From Competibacter_A sp037045685 (lineage in GTDB: Bacteria; Pseudomonadota; Gammaproteobacteria; Competibacterales; Competibacteraceae), in assembly GCA_037045685.1 (NCBI GenBank), contig JBAOII010000035.1, positions 1 to 64,000 of the forward strand: 64,000 bases of DNA. Direction: 5' to 3'. How positions within the stretch are numbered: position 1 is the first letter of the stretch; each line of letters starts with the position of its first letter. Below the pieces are notes generated by a model. It saw only the letters and a list, made by a program, of their open reading frames with translations, was not told where the DNA came from and ran no database searches. Position numbers and translations under genes: made by a program. This document shows positions 36,728-44,919 of this stretch, one piece after another.

Positions 36728-37281
36728 TGCGCTGGGCGTGGTTGTTGCTGGCGTGTTGGCCGCTGGCGAGCGCGGCCGGCGATGCGCTGGCCGAGGTGAT
36801 GCGGATGCTGGCGGCGGTGCCGGCGGTGGAAGGCACTTTCCGGGAAGAAAAAAACCTCGCCATGTTGCAAGAGCCCCTGATCGCCACCGGACTGCTGTAC
36901 TACCGCGCCCCGGCTTTTCTGCGCAAACGGACCTTATCCCCGCAACCGGAGGATTACGAGGCCGACGGCGATTGGTTGACCGTCGAGACGCCGGCCGCCG
37001 GCCGCCGCCAGTTCGACCTGAACGGTTATCCCCAACTGCGACCCTTCGTGGAGGCGATTCGCGCGACGCAAGCCGGCGACCGGGCGACGTTGGAGCGCTA
37101 TTACCGCCTGGAGTTTCAGGGGACGGCCGCCGATTGGAGCCTGCGGCTGACTCCGCGCGACTCACAAGCCGCCGGCTATGTGACCGCGATCATCCTGCGT
37201 GGCCGGGACGGGTCGATTGCGAGCATGGAAACGCTGGAGCCCGACGGCGACCGCAGTTTGATGAGCATCACGGTTCGGTGA
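36727..37281 (+). CDS. LolA-like outer-membrane lipoprotein carrier protein of the pigment cluster
   Basis: A 184-residue protein with a signal peptide (MRWAWLLLACWPLASAAG) and the LolA fold pattern: VEGTFREEKNLAML, GLLYYRAPAFLRKRTLSP, and a C-terminal IILRGRDGSIASMETLEPDG. Aryl-polyene clusters encode such a LolA homologue, thought to help carry the lipid-linked polyene across the periplasm. A GTG at 36724 is an alternative start. No frameshift is seen here, unlike in its neighbours. Confidence 0.85.
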   Translation: MRWAWLLLACWPLASAAGDALAEVMRMLAAVPAVEGTFREEKNLAMLQEPLIATGLLYYRAPAFLRKRTLSPQPEDYEADGDWLTVETPAAGRRQFDLNGYPQLRPFVEAIRATQAGDRATLERYYRLEFQGTAADWSLRLTPRDSQAAGYVTAIILRGRDGSIASMETLEPDGDRSLMSITVR

Positions 37282-37305
37282 AATGGCCGTGCCCCGAGCG
37301 TCTTG

Positions 37306-37344
37306 CCCTCATCCCCGGCCCCTCTCCCGCCGGGCGAGGGGAGT
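37306..37344 (+). repeat. REP-like palindrome, copy 1
   Basis: A C-rich/G-rich palindrome of about 38 bp (CCCTC, then CCCCTCTCCCG, then CGGGCGAGGGGAG) in the space between the LolA-like and exporter genes. It is one of seven copies in the window. Confidence 0.85.
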
Positions 37345-37359
37345 GAATGGTGGTGTTTC

Positions 37360-39685
37360 GTGCCGCGTCGGCTGATCGTGTCTCTCTGGCTGCTGGCCAT
37401 GCTGGCTTGCGGCGGGATCGTGCTGACCACGCCGGTCGTCGCCGATTTGACCCTGTTCGTGCCCCGCGCCGATCCCGTGGCGGAACTGTTGCTGGAACAG
37501 TTGCGCAGCGGTCCGACCACCCGGCTGATTTTGCTCGGTCTGGACGGCGATTCCGAAACCGCCCGCGCCGCCGCCAGCCGCCAACTGGCGGAGCGGCTGC
37601 GCTCGACGGCTTTGTTCGCGCGGGTGGCCAACGGCGCGGATGCGTTGCCGGAAACGGAGCTGCAAGGCGCTGTTCGCTCGCCGCTATTTGCTGGGTCCGC
37701 CCATCGCCGCCAGAACGCTTCACGGTGGAAGGTTTGCGCGCGGCTTTGCGACAGCGGCTGGGCGAGCTGCAATCGCCGCTGGCGGTGTTCCAGAAACGCT
37801 GGCTGGCCGGCGACCCGACCGGCGAGTTGTTGGGCCTGCTGCGGCTGTGGCAGGGCGGGATACGGGAACCGGCCAAGCGGCTGGGCGTCTGGTTCTCGCC
37901 GGCCGGCGACCGCGCCCTGCTGTTGGTCGAAACCCGCGCCTCCGGCTACGATCTGGTCGCCCAGCGCGAGGTCGTGACCGCGATTCGCCGGGCGTTCGCC
38001 GACGCCGGTGCCGGCCCCAACGTGCGCTTGACGATGAGCGGCCCCGGCGTGCTGGCGACGCTTGACCGAGGATCGGGTTCGGGCCAGCGCCGAACGGCTG
38101 AGCGTGTTCGCCCTGGTGGCGGTGATCGCTGCTGCTGCTGGTGGTTTATCGCTCGGCGCGGACGGTCTGGTTGGGCGCTTTGCCGATGCTGTCGGCCCTG
38201 CTGGTCGGCGCGGCGGCGGTCGATTTGATCTTCGGCAAGATGTACCTGATCACGCTCGCCTTCAGCATGACCTTGCTGGGGGAGACACTGGACTATCCTA
38301 CTTACCTGTTCAGCCATCGCCGCGCGACGGAGACGGTAGAAGGAACCTTGCGGCAATTGTGGCCGACGCTGCGGTTGTGCGCCGCCACCACCCTGCTGGG
38401 GTGTCTGGCGATGCTGGATTCCGGCTTTCCGGGGTTGAGCCAGTTGGGTGTTTTCACCATCGCCGGTGTCGCCGCCGCCTTGGCCGCGACTCGCTGGTTG
38501 CTGCCGGCGCTGGTGGCGCCCAGCTGGGCGCCGCCGCGACCGGTCAGCGTCGGCGACTGGGCGGACACGCTGTTGCGCCCGCGTCCCCGGTTGGCGCTGG
38601 CGCTCGGTGGTGGTGGCTTGCTGGTGTTGCTGGTTTTGATCGTCAGGGCACCGCCGCTGTGGGAGAACGATCTGGCCGCGCTCAGTCCGGTGCCGCGCGA
38701 ACTGTTGCGGCTGGATCAGGAGCTGCGAACCGCGCTGGGCGCTCCGGAGGTCGGCCATCTGGTGGTCGTCACCGCGCCGGATGCCGAAACCGCCTTGCGA
38801 AACAGCGAAATGATCGCCGCTTATCTGGATCGTCGCCAAACCGAAGGCGCGCTGGCCGGTTACGACGGCGCCATGCGCTATTTGCCCAGCGCTCACGCCC
38901 AACGGCAACGGCAGGCGTCGTTGCCGGACACCGAATCCTTAACGGCGAACCTGACCGCCGCCGTGGCGGGATTGCCGTTCAAGCCCGGCTTGTTCGCGCC
39001 TTTCCTCGATGCCGTCGCCGCCGCGCGCACCGCGCCGCCGCTGCGGCCCGAGGATTTGAGCGGCACTTTGCTGGGAACCCGGGTCGGCGCCCTGCTGTTT
39101 CCCGGCGAGCGTGGCTGGACCGCGCTGTTGCCGCTGAGCGGCGTTCGTGATGCTCGGCTGTTGGCCGCCGACCTGCCGCGAGTCGAGGTCGGCCAAGCGT
39201 TCTATCTAGATTTGCGCGCCGAAACCAATCGAATCGTGGCGGGTTTTCGCGATGCGGCGTTGCAACGGCTCGGTTGGGGCGTGGCGCTGATCGTCGCGGT
39301 GGTCTGGCTCGGATTGCGGTCCTGGCGGCGGGTTATTGCCGCGCTGTTGCCCGTGTCGCTGGCGCTGGTTTTCACTGTGGCGGCGCTGTTGGCCCTGGGC
39401 GAACGGTTGTCGTTGTTTCACCTGGTTTCCCTGTTGCTGGTGCTGGGCGTCGGCGTGGATTACGGGCTGTTTTTCGGTCGGCCCGACGCCGATCCCGATT
39501 TGCGCCGACGAACCTTGCACGCGCTGTTGGTCTGCTGTGGTTCGGCGTTGACCGTGTTTGGTATGCTCTCGACTTCCGCGCTGCCGGCGCTGCGGGCCAT
39601 CGGTTTGACCGTGAGCTTGGGCGTGGGCGCCAGTTTCATCGCCGCCCTGGTGGCGGCGCGACCCCTGTTGAGGCGAATGAGTTGA
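37360..39685 (+). CDS. MMPL/RND-family exporter of the pigment cluster, four apparent frameshifts
   Basis: From GTG 37360 (PRRLIVSLWLLAML). Extra single bases at about 37660, 37704, 38062 and 38131 break the frame; each is removable (GG, CCC, TT and one A). The repaired protein has 773 residues: a first membrane helix, a periplasmic domain, helices from LSVFALVAV to VFTIAGVAAALAATRWLLPAL, a second periplasmic loop, and a second helix set with LLLVLGVGVDYGLFFGR. MMPL exporters in aryl-polyene clusters are presumed to move the lipid-linked polyene to the outer leaflet. Confidence 0.85.
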
Positions 39686-39688
39686 CCG

Positions 39689-40937
39689 ATGGCTATCGAA
39701 CCTCTTGCAATTGCCGCGTGTACCGCGACCAACGCCTTGGGGCGCGGCACGGCGGCGGCGCTGGCGGCCCTGCGGCGCGGCGAGAGCGGGCTGCGCCCCT
39801 GCGATTTCGAGGATGCCGCGCTGGACACCTGGATCGGACGGGTCGCCGGCCTGGAGGACGAGCCGCTGGAGCGGGGAGTTCGCCGCGTTCGATTGCCGCA
39901 ACAATCGGCTGGCGCGGCTGGGGCTGGAGCAGGACGGTTTCGCGGCGGCGGTGCGGGACGCGCGGGCGCGGCATGGCGCCGACCGGATCGGGGTGTTCGT
40001 CGGGACCAGCACCTCCGGCATCGGCGCCACCGAGGCCGCCTATCGCCAGCGCGATCCCGTCACGGGCAGCTTGCCGGATACTTTCGACTACCGGCACACC
40101 CACAACGTCTTTTCGGTGGCGGATTTCACCCGGCGCCGGCTGGGCTTGACCGGCGTGGCGCTCGCCATTTCCACCGCCTGTTCCTCCAGCGCCAAGGCGT
40201 TCGCCTCCGCTTGGCGCCACATGCGGGCGGGGTTTTGCGATGCCGCCGTGGTCGGCGGGGTGGATAGCCTGTGCCTGACCACGCTTGTACGGTTTCAACG
40301 CGCTTGGGGCTGGCTTCCTCCCGGCCGTGTCGCCCGTGGGATGTCGAGCGCGACGGTTTGAACGTGGGCGAGGCGGCCGGGTTTCGCGCTGTTGGAGTGG
40401 GCGGAGCCGGGTGATGCCCGCGTGTTGTTGCGGGGCTACGGCGAAAGCAGCGACGCCTACCACATGACTGCCGCGCATCCCGAAGGCGCGGGCGCGGCGC
40501 TGGCGATGCAACAGGCGTTGGCGCGAGCGGACGCGACGCCCGAGCAAGTGGATTACATCAACCTGCACGGCACCGCCACGCCGTTGAACGATGCCGCCGA
40601 GGATCGGGCGGTGCTGCGGGTGTTCGGGCCGGGAACGCCGTGCAGCTCCACCAAGGGCTGGACCGGGCACACTTTGGGCGCGGCGGGCATCACCGAGGCG
40701 ATCTTCGTTGCCCTCTGTCTGGAACACGGCCTGATTCCCGGTACGCTCAACACTCGTCAGCGCGATCCGAAATTGGGTGCGGGTGTCGTGCTGGACAACC
40801 GGGAACATCCGTTGCGGCTGGCGCTCAGCAACTCCTTCGGTTTCGGCGGCACCAATTGCAGCCTGCTGTTCGGGCGGGGAGAGCGAAAATCTCCCTCTCC
40901 CCTGGTGGGAGAGGGTCGGGGTGAGGGGGCGAAATGA
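39689..40937 (+). CDS. Beta-ketoacyl-ACP synthase (KS), four apparent frameshifts
   Basis: Starts MAIEPLAIAACTATNALG. Extra bases at about 39874, 40285, 40305 and 40382 interrupt the frame; removing one from each run gives 414 residues. The nucleophilic cysteine is in AISTACSSSAKAF, with the two histidines in INLHGTATPLNDA and GWTGHTLGAAG, and GFGGTNCSLLFGR at the end, so the active KS triad is present. The last residues (SPSPLVGEGRGEGAK) are encoded by an inserted REP-like element. It condenses malonyl units onto the aryl starter. Confidence 0.87.
40889..40929 (-). repeat. REP-like palindrome, copy 2, forms the KS C-terminus
   Basis: CTCCCTCTCCCCTGG followed by GGGAGAGGGTCGGGGTGAGGG. It lies after the conserved end of the KS and is translated as the last 15 or so residues before the stop that overlaps the next gene. 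Confidence 0.8.
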
Positions 40938-41753
40938 ACCCGCTCTTCGTCGAAAGCGTGGGCATCCTGGCGCCGGGATTGGCGGGCTGGATCGCCAGTC
41001 GGGAGGTGCTCGCCGGAGAGCGATCCTATGCCGCCGAGCCGTTGCCGGCGACCATCGCGACCTTGTTGCCGGCCAACGAACGGCGTCGCACCACCGCCAC
41101 GGTCAAGCTGGCGCTGCACGTCGCGCAGGAGGCGATGGCTCAGGCAGCCCTCACCCCCGGCCCCTCTCCCGGTGGGCGAGGGGGGTCGCCGGTGTACACG
41201 GTGTTCGCATCCTCGGGTGGCGACAGCGAGGTGTTGGATAAAATCTGCACGGCGCTGACTTTGCCCGACCGGCCGGTATCGCCGACGCAATTCCATCACT
41301 CGGTGCACAATACGCCCGCCGGTTACTGGTCCATCGCCACCGGCTGCACGCAACCTTCGCTCAGTCTGTCCGCCTACGACAGCAGCTTCTCCGCCGGTTT
41401 GCTGGAAGCGGCGGCGCTGGCGTTCGCGGAAGCGGCGCGGGTGTTGCTGGTCGCCTACGATTTGCCGTTGCCGTTTCCGCTGTCGGAGCGGCGCGCTATC
41501 GTCGCGCCGTTCGCCGTGGCGCTTGCTGCTGAATCCTTTGGCGACCGAGCGGCGGTCAAGCGGCGCTCCGATTGAGCGCTAACCGGTTCCGAACCGACGG
41601 ATCGATTGGGCGACGCGGGCTTGGAGCGCTTACGAGCCGGTAATCCCGCCGCGCGCAGCTTGCCGCTGCTATGCGCCATCGTCCGGCGAGAGAGCGGACG
41701 AGCGGTGTTATCCGACGGCGGTCACGAGTCTGAGCGTGGACGTCGCGCCATGA
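40934..41753 (+). CDS. Beta-ketoacyl-synthase-like protein (PF13723 type), copy 2, apparent frameshifts
   Basis: Starts MNPLFVESVGILAPGLAGW. LPANERRRTTATVKLALH, VFASSGGDSEVLDKIC, FHHSVHNTPAGYWSIATG and LLVAYDLPLPFPL match copy 1 (35490-36283). A REP-like insert encodes TPGPSPGGRGG between two domain strands. About four single-base excesses (near 41523, 41575, 41608 and 41708) must be removed, giving 271 residues ending VTSLSVDVAP. The stop overlaps the KR start. It probably acts as a non-catalytic KS partner. Confidence 0.78.
41148..41185 (+). repeat. REP-like palindrome, copy 3, inside a coding sequence
   Basis: CCCTCACCCCCGG, CCCCTCTCCCGG and TGGGCGAGGGGGG form the palindrome. It is in frame with the second KS-like gene and encodes LTPGPSPGGRGG, an insert absent from the related gene at 35490. 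Confidence 0.88.
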
Positions 41754-42472
41754 AGCGGGCGCTGGTGACCGGCGGCAGCGGCGATATCGGCGGCGCGATT
41801 TGCCGGCGCTTGGCGCGCGATGGGCTGCACGTCATCGTACACGCTTGCAATCATCCCGAGCGGGCGGCGGAAGTTGTCGCCGCGCATCCGGGCTGGCGGG
41901 CGGATCGGCGGAAGCGGCGGCGTTCGATGTCGCCGACGAAGCGCAAGCGCGCCGCATTCTGGCCGAACTGCTCGAAGCCGGACCGATTCAAGTGCTGGTC
42001 AACAACGCCGGTTTCCACGACGACGCGCCGATGGCCGGGATGTCGTCGGCCCAGTGGCGGCGGGTGATCGACGTGTGCCTGCACGGCTTTTTCAACGTCA
42101 CCCAACCGCTGCTGTTGCCGATGATGGGCTACCCGCTGGGGTCGCATCGTCAACATTTCTTCGCTGGCGGGCGTGACCGGCAATCGCGGCCAGACCAACT
42201 ACGCCGCCGCCAAGGCCGGCCTGCACGGCGCGACCAAGGCGCTGGCGCTGGAGCTGGCTTCGCGCGGGATCACGGTCAACGCCGTCGCGCCGGGCGTCAT
42301 CGCCGGCCAAGCCACGGCAGCGGCGTTCGACGCGGCGACGATCAAGACCCTGGTGCCGATGCGGCGGGCCGGCACGCCGGCCGAAGTCGCCGATCTGGTC
42401 GGGTTTCTGGCCTCTGAAGCGGCGGGTTACCTGACGGGCCAGATCATCAGCCTCAACGGCGGCGTCATCTGA
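41750..42472 (+). CDS. 3-oxoacyl-ACP reductase (KR, FabG-like), three apparent frameshifts
   Basis: Starts MKRALVTGGSGDIGGAICRRLA with the short-chain-dehydrogenase nucleotide motif. Two extra G's (about 41890 and 41900) and one extra C (about 42133) interrupt the frame; repaired length is 239 residues. VLVNNAGFHDD, the serine in NISSLAG, the catalytic TNYAAAKAG and the C-terminal GQIISLNGGV complete a functional SDR. It reduces the keto intermediates during polyene extension. Confidence 0.86.
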
Positions 42473-42478
42473 TCGACC

Positions 42479-43247
42479 ATGCAAATTGCTGTGGTCATCC
42501 CCGCGTACAACGAAGCAGCCACCATCGCCGATATCGTCCGCCGCGCCCGCCAGCAGATCGAGCGGGTGATCGTGGTGGACGACGGTTCTCGCGACGACAC
42601 CGCCGCTCGGGCCGAAGCGTCGGGAGCGGTCGTCTTGCGGCAAGCCGGCAATCAGGGCAAGGGTGCCGGCCTGTGGCGCGGGATGCGATACGCGGTCGAG
42701 CAGGGTGCCGATGCGGTCGTTACCTCTGGACGCCGACGGCCAGCACCGGCCCGAGGACATCCCCAAGCTGCTGGCGGCAAGCCGACGCTGGCCCGGCCGC
42801 CCGATCATCGCCGCCCGGCTGGAGCGTCGCGAGTGCGCGCCGCCGTTGCGCCGCTTCGCCAACGGCATGGCCGATTTCTGGGTATCGTGGGCGGCGGGCT
42901 GCCCGATTCCCGATACCCAGTCCGGTTTTCGGCTGTATCCGGCCGAATTTCTGCGCGGAGCGGCCGGACCCGAAAAAGGCCGGCGCGGCTTTGCGTTCGA
43001 AAGCGCGCTGTTGATTCAGGCGGGTCGCCAGCGTCGCTATCCGGAAGTGGTCGCTATCGAGACCATCTATCCTGCTCAAGCTCGTCCCAGCCATTACCGA
43101 CCTTGGCGGGATACGCTGCGCATCGTGGATCTGGTGGCGTGGTCGTTGCTCAAGCGCGGTTTGTATCCGGCGGGCTTGCTGCGTTCCCTTCGGCTGCTAC
43201 CCTTACCCGGAAAAAGCGATGCGGGTTCGGTGAAACAAAAAGATTAG
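42479..43247 (+). CDS. Family 2 glycosyltransferase of the pigment cluster, one apparent frameshift
   Basis: Starts MQIAVVIPAYNEAATIADIV, with VIVVDDGSRDDT typical of GT2 enzymes. One extra T at about 42725 shifts the frame before the metal-binding LDADGQHRPEDIPKLL. The rest continues with IPDTQSGFRLYPAEFL, giving 255 residues. Aryl-polyene clusters carry such a DPM1-like glycosyltransferase, often fused to an acyltransferase; here the two are separate. Confidence 0.86.
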
Positions 43248-43259
43248 TGAGGACAAGAC

Positions 43260-43649
43260 ATGAAAGTGAGAATGCTGTTTGCTGTTGTTGTCGTTCTGGG
43301 TCTGGTGCTGGCGGGTTGCCGGAGCAACCCGGTTTACAACGTCTCGGGCGCGCCGGTGACCACCAGTACCCGGAACTATTCGATGAGCGATGTGCGGGGC
43401 GCGATTCTACAGGCGGGAGCTTCGCTGGGCTGGCAGATGAAGGTGGTCAAACCGGGTCTGATCACGGGTACGCTGTACGTGCGCGAGCACATGGCGACGG
43501 TTGAAATTCCTTACGACCGGCGCACCTACAGCATTCTCTACCGCGATAGCAGCAACCTCGACTACGACGGCGCCAACATCCACAGCAACTACAACGGCTG
43601 GGTTCAGAACTTGAGCAACGCGATCAATGCGCGGCTCAGCGTGCTTTGA
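43260..43649 (+). CDS. Lipoprotein at the end of the pigment cluster
   Basis: A 129-residue protein with a signal peptide and lipobox LAGC (Cys20), so it is lipid-anchored. The body has VYNVSGAPV, DVRGAILQAGASLGWQMK and TVEIPYDRRTYSILYRDSSNL. Small lipoproteins of this type accompany many aryl-polyene clusters; function unknown. GTGAGGACAAG precedes the start. It is the last gene before a strong terminator. Confidence 0.82.
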   Translation: MKVRMLFAVVVVLGLVLAGCRSNPVYNVSGAPVTTSTRNYSMSDVRGAILQAGASLGWQMKVVKPGLITGTLYVREHMATVEIPYDRRTYSILYRDSSNLDYDGANIHSNYNGWVQNLSNAINARLSVL

Positions 43650-43682
43650 ATTGGCTTGGGTTTACGAGTAATTTCTCGTGGC

Positions 43683-43712
43683 GCGGCGCCCGATCGGGGC
43701 GCCGCTGTTTTT
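43683..43712 (+). terminator. Rho-independent terminator of the pigment operon
   Basis: Stem GCGGCGCC / GGCGCCGC with a short CGATCGG loop, followed by TGTTTTTC, 33 bp after the lipoprotein stop. Confidence 0.85.
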
Positions 43713-43774
43713 CACCGCTTTGGTAGGGGATGAGGGGCGATTGCTCCTTTCGATTTTGAACCACTACCCAACAT

Positions 43775-44030
43775 TTACAAAATTTCTTTTGTGAAGGTAC
43801 ATACTTTATTTCGTCCGGTTCGCTTTGCCTGATAAAGTGCCTTATCAGCTCTGAGGTATATTTCGGAAAAATTGGTATCAGAGTCTTTTAGATTATCAAT
43901 GCCAATACTAATGCTTGTTTTGATTGGGCCATCCCATTCGCCGGTTATACCAATTTGTGCTATTGATTGGCAGATCCAATTTGCCACATCGATTCCATTA
44001 TTCAGGCTAGTTGATCCTCCGGCCAGCAGT
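43775..44030 (-). pseudogene. GGDEF-domain (diguanylate cyclase) C-terminal remnant
   Basis: Residues SISIGIDNLKD and then LRADKALYQAKRTGRNKV are the C-terminal end of a GGDEF domain. The GG(D/E)EF active site and everything before it are missing; upstream of about 44030 the frame is lost in unrelated sequence. It is AT-rich compared with neighbours. A short tandem repeat (CTATCGGACAAA twice, about 44047-44075) lies next to it. I see no intact gene in 44031-44146. Confidence 0.8.
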
Positions 44031-44146
44031 CGGCGATGAGGTTAAGACTATCGGACAAAGGACTATCGGACAAAACCCGAACGGAGGAAGATGAGGCGAG
44101 CGGCCAATTGCACCCACCCCGGAAACCGTTTGGCGGATTGATTCCC

Positions 44147-44578
44147 TCACTCGGCTTGAAAAGCCCACGGGTTGAGCGTTCCAACGCCCGTAGGTTCAAA
44201 ATCCGCGACATTCCGGGTCACCACCGTCAGGCCGTGCGTCAGCGCAGTGGCGGCGATCAGAGCGTCCCGCTCCGAGCGTGGATCTGGGACATGCAGCTTG
44301 GCGCAACGGCGGGCGACGGCGGTATCGACGGCGAGAATCCGCCCGGAGAACGCAGGTAATACCTGCCCGTCGAGCCACGCGCGCAAAATCGCCCCTTGCG
44401 CCGGATCGCGGCGCTCGATCAGCAACACGCCCATCTCCAGCTCCAGAATGGTGATGACCGACAGGAACAGGCCGGCTACCGGCACGCTCTCGGCCCAAGC
44501 CGTGACGCGAGGGTCAGCCTTGCCGGCTTTCGCACGCCGCAATTCCGAAACGACGTTGGTATCGACCAGGTGGCTCAC
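44147..44578 (-). CDS. vapC: VapC-type PIN-domain toxin
   Basis: A 143-residue PIN-domain RNase. The conserved acidic residues are seen in HLVDTNVVSELR (Asp6), ITILELEMGV (Glu) and RSERDALIAATALTHGLTVVTRN (Asp), followed by VADF. It overlaps the antitoxin gene by 4 bp. FitB/VapC-like members cleave tRNA or other RNAs when not bound by antitoxin. It looks complete, unlike the PIN gene at 5836. Confidence 0.92.
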   Translation of the reverse strand: MSHLVDTNVVSELRRAKAGKADPRVTAWAESVPVAGLFLSVITILELEMGVLLIERRDPAQGAILRAWLDGQVLPAFSGRILAVDTAVARRCAKLHVPDPRSERDALIAATALTHGLTVVTRNVADFEPTGVGTLNPWAFQAE

Positions 44579-44832
44579 GTCAAATCCGCAGGTCGAAACA
44601 GGGGACCGCGCAAGCAGGGCGGCTCAAACTCGATTTCGACGCCATCCGGCATCGCCAGCAGATCGACTATGCTCGCCTGAGCGCCGGTAAGCCGCCGATA
44701 GTCCTCAACGCTCAACAGCACATGGGCCGGCCGGCCCCGATCCGTGATGAATACCGGACCGTTCCGAGCGGCCTTCTTCGCCCGCGTCACATCCCGATTG
44801 AACTCCCGGCTGGAAAAGGTCGTTACTGTCAT
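44575..44832 (-). CDS. Phd/YefM-family antitoxin
   Basis: An 85-residue protein. TFSSREFNRDVTRAKKAARNGPVFITDRGRPAHVLLSVEDY is the Phd/YefM DNA-binding and dimerisation fold. The C-terminus (DGVEIEFEPPCLRG) would wrap the toxin. It precedes the toxin gene with a 4-bp overlap and is expected to repress its own promoter with it. The 87 bp upstream hold no recognised site. Confidence 0.9.
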   Translation of the reverse strand: MTVTTFSSREFNRDVTRAKKAARNGPVFITDRGRPAHVLLSVEDYRRLTGAQASIVDLLAMPDGVEIEFEPPCLRGPLFRPADLT

Positions 44833-44919
44833 GGCACGCTACCTATCCCTCGATAAAGGTAGTTACGTTACTACATAAAAAACTCTTCGACAAGGGCAGG
44901 ATCGGTTCGCGCTGCCAGA

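Noticed and set aside
33896..43247. Pigment cluster in advanced pseudogene decay.
   Set aside because: All breaks are one-base excesses with no other lesions, and the same pattern hits valS and uvrD, so technical error is the simpler explanation.
44047..44075. A short tandem repeat (CTATCGGACAAA twice) considered as a CRISPR or att site.
   Set aside because: There are only two units with a three-base spacer and no cas or integrase genes. No CRISPR array was found anywhere in the window.
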